A stretch of 64,000 nucleotides of DNA, taken from positions 248,001 to 312,000 of the forward strand of contig NZ_JACEIC010000002.1 of the NCBI RefSeq assembly GCF_013778305.1, in the 5' to 3' direction. Positions 26,718-35,298 of the stretch are shown in pieces. Source of the DNA: Nocardioides agri. GTDB taxonomy: Bacteria > Actinomycetota > Actinomycetes > Propionibacteriales > Nocardioidaceae. A model generated the notes under the pieces. It saw only the letters and a list, made by a program, of their open reading frames with translations, did no database searches and was not told the DNA's origin. A program made the position numbers and the translations under genes. The stretch's first letter is position 1. Each line of letters starts with the position of its first letter.

Positions 26718-29700
26718 ATGAGAGGAATCGTCAGCGCCGCGGTGTCGGTGGCCCTGATGGTCGCGACGGCAGCGGCGGGGAGCGTGGCGGTCCAAGTCGC
26801 CACAGCACCTCCGGCTCAGGCGGCGCAGGTGAAGTGGCGGTGCGGCAGTGCCGCGTTCCTCTTCCAGTCGCCGAACGGCTCGGCGCCGGATCACCTGGTC
26901 CAGGCGGTCGACCTGGTCACCGGAGCGGTGACCAACGCCGGCACCACCGTCGACCAGGTGAACGCGGTCAGCTACAACACCGCGGACGACTTCATGTACG
27001 GGTGGGACCTGCGGACCGACACCCTGGTGCGCATCTCGGCGGACCTCTCGCTGGTCGACCTCAGGGTGCCGGCCAACACGCCGGCGAGCCACCAAGGCGT
27101 CGCCTACAACGTCGGTGACTTCGACGGGTCCGGGAACCTCTGGCTGATGGACAACCAGTCCGGCAAGTGGTTGCGCATCGACATGTCGAACCCCGACGCG
27201 CCACGGACCACGGCCGTCGGTACCGCCGATCCGCCCGCCAACCTGCTCCTCCCCGGCGACTGGGCGTTCGTCAACGGTCTGTTCTGGGGCGTCGCGCCCA
27301 TGGTCTCGTCGCTGTCCACGAACCCCGCACGTCTGGTCTCCTTCAGCCCGACGACACGAACCTTCACCAACCGCGGGATCCTCCCCGGCATGAAGTCCGG
27401 GTCGACGTTCGGGGCGGTCTACTCCGACGACACCTACCTGTACGTCTCGCGCAACCAGGACGGCGGCATCTACCGGGTCACGCCAACCACCAACCCGACG
27501 AACATCTTCCTCTCCGATGGGCCGTCGGCCAGCTCCAACGACGGCGCCCGGTGCCGGTCCAACGTCATCCCGACCGTGACCATCACGAAGCAGGTCGCCG
27601 GCCGGCACCAGGCAGCGGACCAGTTCGACGTACGCCTCCTCGACGCGTCGGGCGCCACCGAGACGACGGTGGCCACGACCGGGACCCAGACCACGGTGAC
27701 CTCGCTCGACCGGCCCGTCGAACGGGGCGCGACCTACGTGATCGCCGACTGGCTCACGCTCGACTCGCCGTCCTTGCCGAGTGACTACACGGGCTCGCTG
27801 TCCTGCGTCACCGAGGACGGTGGCGTGAGCGTGTCCCCACCGGTCGCGATCGCGACCTGGCCCCTGACGATCGGCACGGCGAACGACTACCGGTGCACGG
27901 TGACGAACGCCCCGACCACTCCGGCGCCGCGGCTGACGCTCGCGAAGTCCGTCTCTCCCGTGGACGCCGGCTCCTTCACGGCCGGAGAGGTGCTGACCTA
28001 CTCCTTCGTCGTCACCAACACCGGCAACGTGCCCGTGTCCGGCATCACGGTCACCGAGACCTCCTTCTCCGGCGCCGGGACGCCCCCGACGCCGGCCTGT
28101 CCGGTCACCACGTTGATCCCACGCGCGTTCACCACCTGCACGGCCACCTACACCGTGCAGGCCGCCGACGTGCTCGCGGGGACCATCACCAACACCGCGC
28201 AGGCGAGCGGCAACGACCCCGGCGGCGCCCCAGTCGTCTCCAACAACGACGACGCGCAGGTGCCGGCCGCCCCGGCGCCGGCGCTGAGCGTCGAGAAGAC
28301 CGCTCTGCCGCCCATCGTGGTCAAGGCGGGCGAGGTGGTGGGGTACCTGTTCACCGTCACCAACACCGGCAACGTGGCGGTCAACAGCGTCGCCATCGCC
28401 GAGGACTCCTTCAACGGCACCGGTGGCGCGATATCGGTGGCGACCTGCGACCGCACCACCCTGGTCCCTGGGCAGCGGGCCCTGTGTCGCGCGACGTACG
28501 CCGCCACCCAGGCCGACGTCGACCGCGGCACACCCCTGGTCAACACCGCCCACGCCACCGGCACCGTCCCGGGTGGCGGCCCGGTCGTCTCCCCGCCGGA
28601 CAACGCCACCGTCCCGGTCCACCAGAGCCCCGAGCTGTCGCTGGTCAAGGAGGCCCGCTCGCAGGGCACGCGGGCCGGCGACGCTGTGGACTACCGGTTC
28701 ACCGTCACCAACACCGGCAACACCACGGTCTCCGGCCTCGTCATCGCCGAGGACCAGTTCTCCGGCACCGGGGCCGTCGGCCCGATCACCTGCGCGCAGA
28801 CCACCCTCGCTCCAGGAGCCTCGACCACCTGCACCGCCCGCTACGCCCTCACCAGAGCAGACGTCGGCGCCGGATTCGTCTCGAACACCGCGCACGCGGG
28901 CGGGGCCGACCCGCAGGGGACCGCCGTGGTCTCCGGCCCGGCCACCGCCGTCATCTCGATCCCCCAGGGGGTGCGGGTCCCGCCCCGGATCATTACCCGC
29001 ACCACCGACGACCGCGTCACCCCGGGCGAGCCGTTCCGCGACCGGGTCCGCATCCGTGGGCTCGTCCGAGGCACCGAGGTCCAGGTCACGGCGCGCCTGT
29101 ACGGGCCGTTCGCGAGCCGCGCCGATGCCCGCTGCCGGGCGGCCGACGAGGCTCGCTCGGTCAGCTGGCGGGCCGGGAACGGCTGGAGCCGGTCCCCAGC
29201 GGTCCGGGTGCAGGAGCCCGGCGTCTACTCGTGGCGGGTCACGACCCGAGCCTCGGGAGGCAACGCCGCAGGCCGGCACGCCTGCGGCCTGAAGTCGGAG
29301 ACGACCACCGTCGCGAAGCCGGCGTACGCCGCGCCCGTCGTCAACGGCGGCTACTCCGGGACTCTGCTGCCCGGTCACGACCGCAAGGTCCTTCCCGTCG
29401 TCAAGGCACGGAGCATCGGTCTGCGTGCCGCGGTCCTTGCCACCGGCGTGACCCGGGGCTCCTTGCCGCTGCCGGCGGACGTCGGCCGGGTCGCCTGGCT
29501 GCGCAGGTCCGCCGGCTACGGCGACGCGATCGGCGCGACCGTCATCGCCGGTCATGTCTCCGACCGCCACGACCGCCCCGGTGCGATGTGGCAGCTGAGC
29601 AAGCTCCATCGCGGCCAGCGGGTCGCGGTCGCCGTCGGCAAGCAGAGCATCGGCTACCGCGTCGCAAGGACTCTCACCTTCGAACGCGGACGCAGGCTGC

Positions 29701-29831
29701 CAGCCAGGTTCTTCAGCACACTCGGTCCGAACCGGCTGGTGCTGATCAGCTGCACCGACCGGGTCGTGACCACCGACGGGCACTTCCACTACGCGCGCTA
29801 CCAGGTGGTGGTCGCCAACCGGACCCGGTGA
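26718..29831 (+). CDS. secreted DUF11-repeat protein with C-terminal sortase domain
   Basis: About 1037 residues. It has a signal peptide (cleavage near AQA-AQ, residue 35) and an N-terminal region to about residue 285 with repeated short strands and WDLRTDTLVRI-like segments (propeller-like). Next comes a Cys-containing domain to about 400, and then three DUF11-type repeats at roughly 403-515, 522-630 and 639-749, each with TVTNTGN and CT(A/R)xY(A/T) signatures. The last ~145 residues are a sortase, class F-like: ATGVTRGSLPLPADVGRVAW, His946 in VIAGHVSD, Cys1012 in LISCTD and Arg1027 in HYARYQ. The start is uncertain: the ATG at 26718 fits the signal peptide, and a GTG at 26694 would add 8 residues. 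Confidence 0.85.
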   Translation: MRGIVSAAVSVALMVATAAAGSVAVQVATAPPAQAAQVKWRCGSAAFLFQSPNGSAPDHLVQAVDLVTGAVTNAGTTVDQVNAVSYNTADDFMYGWDLRTDTLVRISADLSLVDLRVPANTPASHQGVAYNVGDFDGSGNLWLMDNQSGKWLRIDMSNPDAPRTTAVGTADPPANLLLPGDWAFVNGLFWGVAPMVSSLSTNPARLVSFSPTTRTFTNRGILPGMKSGSTFGAVYSDDTYLYVSRNQDGGIYRVTPTTNPTNIFLSDGPSASSNDGARCRSNVIPTVTITKQVAGRHQAADQFDVRLLDASGATETTVATTGTQTTVTSLDRPVERGATYVIADWLTLDSPSLPSDYTGSLSCVTEDGGVSVSPPVAIATWPLTIGTANDYRCTVTNAPTTPAPRLTLAKSVSPVDAGSFTAGEVLTYSFVVTNTGNVPVSGITVTETSFSGAGTPPTPACPVTTLIPRAFTTCTATYTVQAADVLAGTITNTAQASGNDPGGAPVVSNNDDAQVPAAPAPALSVEKTALPPIVVKAGEVVGYLFTVTNTGNVAVNSVAIAEDSFNGTGGAISVATCDRTTLVPGQRALCRATYAATQADVDRGTPLVNTAHATGTVPGGGPVVSPPDNATVPVHQSPELSLVKEARSQGTRAGDAVDYRFTVTNTGNTTVSGLVIAEDQFSGTGAVGPITCAQTTLAPGASTTCTARYALTRADVGAGFVSNTAHAGGADPQGTAVVSGPATAVISIPQGVRVPPRIITRTTDDRVTPGEPFRDRVRIRGLVRGTEVQVTARLYGPFASRADARCRAADEARSVSWRAGNGWSRSPAVRVQEPGVYSWRVTTRASGGNAAGRHACGLKSETTTVAKPAYAAPVVNGGYSGTLLPGHDRKVLPVVKARSIGLRAAVLATGVTRGSLPLPADVGRVAWLRRSAGYGDAIGATVIAGHVSDRHDRPGAMWQLSKLHRGQRVAVAVGKQSIGYRVARTLTFERGRRLPARFFSTLGPNRLVLISCTDRVVTTDGHFHYARYQVVVANRTR

Positions 29832-29841
29832 GGACCCGTCG

Positions 29842-29872
29842 GCGCCGCAGCCGCGGGCCGGAGCCGCGGCGC
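29842..29872. terminator. possible bidirectional terminator hairpin
   Basis: A 7-bp stem (GCGCCGC at 29842-29848 and GCGGCGC at 29866-29872) lies between two convergent genes. No T-run follows, so this is only a candidate. Confidence 0.3.
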
Positions 29873-29896
29873 AGCGGCTCGTCGACGATCAGGCAC

Positions 29897-30112
29897 TCAC
29901 ACGTCGCCACCGGTGTCCCCGGGGTCGTCGACGTGCTGGACCTGGGCATCAGGGCCTGGGAAGACGAGGGCCTCGTGTCCCGTGTCGGACCAGCGGACCA
30001 GGTACGGCGGGGTGCCGTCGTGGTGACGGACCTCCAGGATCTCTCCGTCCCGGACCGGGCCGCCTACGTGCGTGCTCCTGACGATCAGACGATCGCCCGC
30101 GGCTGCGTACAT
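29897..30112 (-). CDS. DUF1918 domain protein
   Basis: A 71-residue protein: GDRLIVRSTHVGGPVRDGEI, then PPYLVRWSDTGHEALVFPGP, the pattern of DUF1918. The family is a small SH3-like fold of unknown function found in actinobacteria. The ATG at 30112 has GGGAGG seven bases upstream; a longer 117-residue reading frame was rejected because it lacks such a signal. A DosR-box-like palindrome lies 98 bases upstream, which links it to the stress island. Confidence 0.85.
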   Translation of the reverse strand: MYAAAGDRLIVRSTHVGGPVRDGEILEVRHHDGTPPYLVRWSDTGHEALVFPGPDAQVQHVDDPGDTGGDV

Positions 30113-30209
30113 CTGCTGACCTCCCGTGGATGGGGCGTCCCCCGCCCCGTTCCCTCCAGCGTGGTTCGATCCCGCCACGGCTCCTACGGCCGAAGGGCAC
30201 CAGCGCACC

Positions 30210-30223
30210 GGGACCAAGTGCCC
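30210..30223. promoter_or_regulatory. DosR-box-like palindrome, upstream of DUF1918
   Basis: GGGACCAAGTGCCC, 12 of 14 positions fitting the GGGACC-WW-GGTCCC form. It is 98 bases upstream of the DUF1918 start. The six flanking bases GCGCACC are shared with the site at 31007. Confidence 0.5.
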
Positions 30224-30325
30224 CTCACGGACGCGCGACGGGGGCTCCACCCACGAGCTGGGTGGAGCCCCCGCGGCGGCGCGCCAGTGCGCTCGGATGC
30301 CGGCGCGCCGCCGGTCCGGTGACGG

Positions 30326-30910
30326 TCAGCGCAGGGCGGGCAACCGGCGCACGAGCGTGGTGTGGGCCCAGGCTCGGCCAGCGCCCCACGTGTCGCCGGC
30401 GTAGGTGAGCGCCAGGACCACCATGCTGATCGCGCCGAGGACGTGCTCGTCGAGCACCGGGTTGTTGTCGGGCGGCAAGTAGACCGACCACATCATCAGG
30501 TAGAGGAGTGCGCCGGCTGCGCCGGCGATCCGCATCCCGATGCCCAACGTGAGGGCCAGGCCGATGCCGAGCAGACCGAGCATGAACAGCCAGTCGGCCC
30601 AGGCATCACCCGCGATCGACTGGTAGAAGTCCTCGAACGGCCCCTTGGTGCCGTAGGTCAAGAACCCCTCCGTCGGGCTGCCGCCGTTGATCCAGGCCGC
30701 GTCGCCGAACCTGTCGAGGTTGCCCTCCGCGTCGTACCCGGTGTGGTAGCCGAGCGCGAGCAGCTTGTCGAAGAACGCCCACAGGAACGTGAGGCCGAAG
30801 GCGATCCGCAGCACGGCCAGAGCGCGTGCCGCCGGAACGGTGAGACCGCGAGCGATCGTCGACATCTGCGGGGTCGTGGCGGGTGTGTCTGTGCCGTGCG
30901 TGGTGCTCAT
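30326..30910 (-). CDS. DoxX-like membrane protein
   Basis: A 194-residue membrane protein of the DoxX type, with four predicted membrane segments: about 28-45 (LAVLRIAFGLTFLWAFFDKL), 105-125, 130-150 and 160-178. The R-x-A-F-G-x2-F-x-W pattern of the first segment is typical. Some DoxX proteins take part in thiosulfate or sulfide oxidation or in redox defence. The ATG at 30910 follows GGAGGA. It shares a DosR-like site with the divergent CPBP gene. Confidence 0.82.
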   Translation of the reverse strand: MSTTHGTDTPATTPQMSTIARGLTVPAARALAVLRIAFGLTFLWAFFDKLLALGYHTGYDAEGNLDRFGDAAWINGGSPTEGFLTYGTKGPFEDFYQSIAGDAWADWLFMLGLLGIGLALTLGIGMRIAGAAGALLYLMMWSVYLPPDNNPVLDEHVLGAISMVVLALTYAGDTWGAGRAWAHTTLVRRLPALR

Positions 30911-31006
30911 GGGTTTCTCCTCCCGGTCTGCACGTGGATCTCGTCTTGTCCTCAGTGCACGCCCGCACGTCGGCGGAGGGTAGGGCCGGAGTCCCCCTCG
31001 CGCACC

Positions 31007-31020
31007 GGGACCTTGTGCCT
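31007..31020. promoter_or_regulatory. DosR-box-like palindrome between DoxX and CPBP genes
   Basis: GGGACCTTGTGCCT lies 97 bases upstream of the DoxX start and 85 bases upstream of the CPBP start. It has the same GCGCACC left flank as the site at 30210. A weaker half-site (GTCCCC) sits about 20 bases before it. Confidence 0.5.
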
Positions 31021-31104
31021 CCGCTCCTGCGGCGCCCGGGTCCTTCGGCTCTGGCTCGGTCACCCCTGCGCCGCGAACGTGGGAACGTCGTAGGAGGCAG
31101 GCCG

Positions 31105-31758
31105 ATGGGAGCAGACCGTCGAACCCGGGCGATCGCCGGGCTCGAGGTGACGATCGCGGGCGTCGTCGTGGCGTTCGACCTCCTGCTGCCCTCGCTGGTC
31201 CTGGTCGGCGCGGCGGCCCTGTCGCTGGTGGCTCGCCGTGAGGGTCCCGCGTCCCTCGGGCTACGTCGTCCGACGCACGCGCGCCGACTCGTCCTGGCGA
31301 TGCTGGTGTTCGCCCTGGTCTGGGCGCCGGTGCACGTGGCACTCCTCGACCCGGTGGTCAACCACCTGACCGGAGAGCGGCAGGACACGAGCGACTTCGC
31401 CGAGCTGCAGGGCAACGTCGCGCTGCTGCTCCTGCTGGTGGTGCTGAGCTGGACGCTGGCGGCGTTCGTCGAGGAGCTCGCCTTCCGGGGCTACGTGCTG
31501 ACCAGGACCGCGGAGGCGGGCGGTGGCGGGCGGTCCGCGACGGTCGCGGCGATCGCCGTCTCCGCCGTCCTCTTCGGACTGATCCACACCGAGCAGGGAC
31601 TCGTCGGGGTGGTCCTGGCGACCGTGGACGGCGTCGCGTTCGCCGTCCTGCGGCTCGTCCACCGCACGCTCTGGGCTCCCGTGCTCGCCCACGGCTTCGG
31701 TAACACGATCGGCTTCGTGACGTTCTTCCTCGTCGGTCCGGTCGGCGCCCTGTGGTGA
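31105..31758 (+). CDS. CPBP family intramembrane metalloprotease
   Basis: A 217-residue membrane protein of the CPBP (ABI, CAAX-protease-like) family. The three metal motifs are visible: EELAFRGYVL (EExxxR), FGLIHTEQ (FxxxH) and LAHGFGNTIG (HxxxN). The ATG at 31105 has TAGGAGG seven bases before it. It ends 6 nt before the convergent FtsX-type gene. The substrate is unknown. Confidence 0.9.
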   Translation: MGADRRTRAIAGLEVTIAGVVVAFDLLLPSLVLVGAAALSLVARREGPASLGLRRPTHARRLVLAMLVFALVWAPVHVALLDPVVNHLTGERQDTSDFAELQGNVALLLLLVVLSWTLAAFVEELAFRGYVLTRTAEAGGGGRSATVAAIAVSAVLFGLIHTEQGLVGVVLATVDGVAFAVLRLVHRTLWAPVLAHGFGNTIGFVTFFLVGPVGALW

Positions 31759-31764
31759 CCCTGG

Positions 31765-34293
31765 TCATTCCTCCGCGACGGCCCGCAGGACGTCCACCCT
31801 GCTGGCGCGTCGAGCAGGCGCGACCGCCGCGAGCACACCCACGCCGATGGCGATCACGACGTACGCCGCCAGCGTCACGAGGGGTACGGCGACGGTCGTG
31901 ATGCCCTGCTCGGAGAGCGATCGAGCGAGGCCGACACCGGCAGCGGCGCCGAGCGCGACACCGGTGACCGCGCCGAGCGTCGACATCAGCACCGACTCCC
32001 GGCGGATCGTCTGTCGCACCTGGCGGCGCGTCGCGCCGACCGCCCGCAGGACTCCGAGCTCGCGCGAGCGCTCCATCACCGACAGCACGAGCGTGTTCAC
32101 CACGCCCAGGACGGCGACCACCACCGCGAGCAGGAGCAGTGCGGTCACGATGCCCAACAGCTGGTCCACCGAGTGCTGCGCCTTGCGGGTGATGTCCTGC
32201 GGCGTGTTGACCGTGACGTTCGGGTAGTCGGCCAGCGCCGCTCCGATGCGCTCCTTCGCCCGGTCGGGATCGAGACCCGGCGTCGTGAGGAGGATCGCCT
32301 GGTCCAGCCGTGACGTGACGTTCTGCTCGAAGTCGCTCAGCGTGATGACGTAGGTCGCGTTGATGAGGCTGCCCTTGTCGAACGTCCCCGCGACCCGGAA
32401 CGGGCGTGGTCCGGTCTCGGGGAACGTGACCGTCACCGACTCTCCCGCAGAGACCCCGAGGTGGCGTGCCTGGGCGGTGCTCACCAGGATGCTGCCGGCG
32501 CGCAGGGCGTCGAGGCTGCCGCTGGCGATGCCGAGGTCGATCACCCGGTCGAGGCCGGCGGTGTCGACCGCCGTCACCAGCTGGTCGTCGCCGTTGATCT
32601 GGGCGCCCCACTCGCGGAGCTCGACGACGGCGTCCACGTCGGTGCGGGCGCGCAACAGGTCAGCGACCGACGAGCTGACTCCCATGCCCGCTCCCTCGGG
32701 CTCGAGGATCAGGTCGGACCGGTTGCCCCCGCTGACCGCGGCCGAGACGGAGTCCTTGAGCGACGCAGCGGTCACGGCGACCGCCGCGACGACGGTGAGC
32801 CCGATCGTGAGCGCCAGCGCGGTGGCCGCCGCACGGCGCGAGCTGCGGGCCACGTTCCGCGCGGCCATCCGCCACCCCGGTCTGCGAGCGTGGGCGACCA
32901 CTGCGGCCAGCCCGCGCGCCAGGCTCGGGCCGACGAACACCAGGCCGAGGAAGGTCGTGAGGGTGGCGACCACCGTCCACCAGCGCTGGTCCCCTGCGAC
33001 CGAGCACGCGGCGAGCATCAGGGCGCCGACCGCGAGGACCGACCAGCCCACCGCGTGGCGGATCCTCCCGGACCCACGGTTGACGGGCGCGGCGGTGCGC
33101 AGCGCCTCCATCGGCGCGATCCTCGCGGCCGACCACGCGGGCAGGACCGCCGCGAGACAGGTCACCACGACGCCCACCGAGAACGCCGCCACGACGGTGC
33201 GGGTCTCGATCGCCGGGGTGGTCGTCGGCAGGTCGACTCCGATCAGCTTCAGCAGCTGCCGGATGCCCGCCGCCAGCGCCACGCCCAGCCCGAGCCCGGC
33301 CGCGCTCGAGATCACGCCGACGACGACGGCCTCCAGGAGCACGCCGGTCAGGACCTGCCGGCGCGTGCCGCCCACTGCGCGCAGGAGGGCGACCTCGCGG
33401 CGCCGCTGGGCGACGAGCACGTTGAACGTGTTCCAGATGACGAACGAGCCGACCAACAGCGAGACTCCGGCGAAGACGAGCAGCACGGTGGTGAAGACCC
33501 CCATGGCGTCCCGGACGGCGTCGGTGCTGTCGGCCGCGACCTGCTCGCCGGTCTCGGCGCCGACGCCGTCGGGGAGGACCGAGGCGATCCGGTCCCGCAG
33601 GGTGCTGTCGCTGATGCCGTCAGCGCCGCGGACGTCGATCTCGTCGACCACGCCGGTCTTGCCCAGGACCGTCTGGGCGGTCGGCAGGTCGAACCCGGTC
33701 ATCGTGGCGCCGAGGATGCTGTCGGTCTCACCGAACCCGACGATGCCGACCAGACGGAACGTGCGCCGCGCGTCCTCGAAGACCACGTCGACGTGGTCGC
33801 CGAGCGCGAGGCCGGCTCGCCGCACCGTGCGCGCGTCGACGACGATCTCGCCGAGACCGACGGGAGCGCGGCCCTCGCGGATGGTGGCCGCGCCGGAGAG
33901 CCGCCGGTCGACCGCGATGCTCGTGCCGAAGGTCGGCGCGCCCCCGGGCTGCACCGGCTGCCCGTGGGAATCGATCACCAGCGCGTAGCCGAACACCGAT
34001 CCCTCGGCGACCTCGACACCGGGAACCGCACGCACCCGCGCCACGAGGCCCTCGTCCACGGGGCGCACCTGCCCACCCGTCGTCGTGAGGTCGGCGTCGT
34101 AGGCGCTCTCCGAGCGGACCACCACGTCGGTGCCGGCAGTCAGGCCGGCGTAGAGCTCGTCGAACGCCTTCGCCATGGTGTCGGACAGCACGAACGTGCC
34201 CGCCACGAACGCGACCCCGACGGCCACGGAGGCCATCGTGAGCAGCAGCCGGACCTTGCTGGCCAGCAGGTTGCGCAGGGAGAAGCGGAACAT
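31765..34293 (-). CDS. ABC transporter permease, MacB/FtsX type with two FtsX domains
   Basis: An 842-residue permease. It starts with a transmembrane segment (LLLTMASVAVGVAFVAGTF) and a periplasmic-type domain (about 40-250). It then has an FtsX core with QRRREVALLRAVGGTRRQVL at about 285-305, a second extracytoplasmic domain, and a final FtsX core (MERSRELGVLRAVGATRRQV). It lies 1 nt downstream of the ATPase gene. The role is probably export or mechanotransmission of a lipid, peptide or antibiotic; the cargo is not visible. Confidence 0.9.
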   Translation of the reverse strand: MFRFSLRNLLASKVRLLLTMASVAVGVAFVAGTFVLSDTMAKAFDELYAGLTAGTDVVVRSESAYDADLTTTGGQVRPVDEGLVARVRAVPGVEVAEGSVFGYALVIDSHGQPVQPGGAPTFGTSIAVDRRLSGAATIREGRAPVGLGEIVVDARTVRRAGLALGDHVDVVFEDARRTFRLVGIVGFGETDSILGATMTGFDLPTAQTVLGKTGVVDEIDVRGADGISDSTLRDRIASVLPDGVGAETGEQVAADSTDAVRDAMGVFTTVLLVFAGVSLLVGSFVIWNTFNVLVAQRRREVALLRAVGGTRRQVLTGVLLEAVVVGVISSAAGLGLGVALAAGIRQLLKLIGVDLPTTTPAIETRTVVAAFSVGVVVTCLAAVLPAWSAARIAPMEALRTAAPVNRGSGRIRHAVGWSVLAVGALMLAACSVAGDQRWWTVVATLTTFLGLVFVGPSLARGLAAVVAHARRPGWRMAARNVARSSRRAAATALALTIGLTVVAAVAVTAASLKDSVSAAVSGGNRSDLILEPEGAGMGVSSSVADLLRARTDVDAVVELREWGAQINGDDQLVTAVDTAGLDRVIDLGIASGSLDALRAGSILVSTAQARHLGVSAGESVTVTFPETGPRPFRVAGTFDKGSLINATYVITLSDFEQNVTSRLDQAILLTTPGLDPDRAKERIGAALADYPNVTVNTPQDITRKAQHSVDQLLGIVTALLLLAVVVAVLGVVNTLVLSVMERSRELGVLRAVGATRRQVRQTIRRESVLMSTLGAVTGVALGAAAGVGLARSLSEQGITTVAVPLVTLAAYVVIAIGVGVLAAVAPARRASRVDVLRAVAEE

Positions 34294-34294
34294 C

Positions 34295-35089
34295 TCAGCT
34301 CGCCAACCGTCCCATGACCTCCAGCACGCGGTCGCGGGTCGGAGCCTCGAGCTCCTCGACGACGCGACCGTCGACGAGGAACACGACGCTGTCGGCGTAG
34401 GCCGCCGCGCCCGGGTCGTGCGTCACCATCACCACGGTCTGGCCGAGGTCGTCGACCACCGACCGCAGGAAGCGCAGCAGCTCCGCCCCCGCCTTGGAGT
34501 CGAGGGCACCCGTCGGCTCGTCGGCGAACACGACGTCGGGCCGCGAGATGAGCGCTCGCCCGACGGCGACGCGCTGCTGCTGGCCTCCGGACAGCTCGGA
34601 CGGACGGTGGCTCAGCCGGCCGCCCAGCGCGAGGTTGTCGACCACGGTCTGGAACCACTCCCGGTCCGGACGGCGGCCGGCGAGGTCGCACGGCAGCGTG
34701 ATGTTCTCCTCGGCGCTCAGCGTCGGGAGCAGGTTGAACGACTGGAAGACGAAGCCGAGGCGGTCGCGGCGAAGCAAGGTCCGCTCCCGGTCGGACAGCG
34801 CGGCGAGGTCCGTGTCACCGATGAGGACCCGCCCCGAGGTCAGGGTGTCCAGCCCCGCCAGGCAGTGCATCAGCGTGGACTTGCCGGAGCCGGACGGACC
34901 CATGATGGCCGTGAACCGGCCCGCCGGCAGGTCGAGCGTCACGTCGTCGAGTGCGGTCACCGCCGTGTCGCCCGCGCCGTACACCTTGCAGGCGTCGACC
35001 GCTCGTACGGCGGGCGTCACCTCCCCCGAGCCCGTGGTCCGCGCTGGGCCGGTCGTCGGAGCCGACATCGGAGCTGGTGTGGTCCTCAT
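34295..35089 (-). CDS. ABC transporter ATPase, MacB/LolD type
   Basis: A 264-residue ATPase with Walker A GPSGSGKS, signature LSGGQQQRVAVGRAL and Walker B DVVFADEPTGALDS, all characteristic of the MacB/LolD subgroup. About 25 residues of Pro/Thr-rich sequence precede the domain. Paired with the permease at 31765. The start faces the zinc alcohol dehydrogenase across a 209-bp gap that contains two DosR-like sites. Confidence 0.92.
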   Translation of the reverse strand: MRTTPAPMSAPTTGPARTTGSGEVTPAVRAVDACKVYGAGDTAVTALDDVTLDLPAGRFTAIMGPSGSGKSTLMHCLAGLDTLTSGRVLIGDTDLAALSDRERTLLRRDRLGFVFQSFNLLPTLSAEENITLPCDLAGRRPDREWFQTVVDNLALGGRLSHRPSELSGGQQQRVAVGRALISRPDVVFADEPTGALDSKAGAELLRFLRSVVDDLGQTVVMVTHDPGAAAYADSVVFLVDGRVVEELEAPTRDRVLEVMGRLAS

Positions 35090-35124
35090 GGCTTCCAGCC
35101 TCCGACGATCCCGGACGGGCAGCA

Positions 35125-35138
35125 GGGGCGAAGGTCCC
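35125..35138. promoter_or_regulatory. DosR-box-like site, ABC/ADH intergenic, first
   Basis: GGGGCGAAGGTCCC: right half-site GGTCCC is perfect, left half is GGGGCG. It lies 36 bases upstream of the ABC ATPase start. Confidence 0.4.
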
Positions 35139-35173
35139 GGCCTCTGCCTACCCCGGGTCCCGTACGCGCCGGG

Positions 35174-35187
35174 TGGGCCAAGGTCCC
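35174..35187. promoter_or_regulatory. DosR-box-like site, ABC/ADH intergenic, second
   Basis: TGGGCCAAGGTCCC: right half-site perfect, left half with two mismatches. It lies 112 bases upstream of the ADH start. Paired sites in one promoter region are usual for DosR. Confidence 0.45.
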
Positions 35188-35298
35188 GGAGATGGCGGGA
35201 CGCATGGCCGTGCTCACTGCGACGCGGGCGCCCGATGATCGATGTGGGACCACCGGGACGTGCTCGGCGCTGCCCGGTCCAACTGCCAGGAGGTCATC

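Noticed and set aside
26682-29789. About 1000-codon antisense frame opposite the sortase fusion protein
   Set aside because: Low-complexity G/R/D shadow sequence; the plus-strand frame has a signal peptide, DUF11 repeats and sortase motifs.
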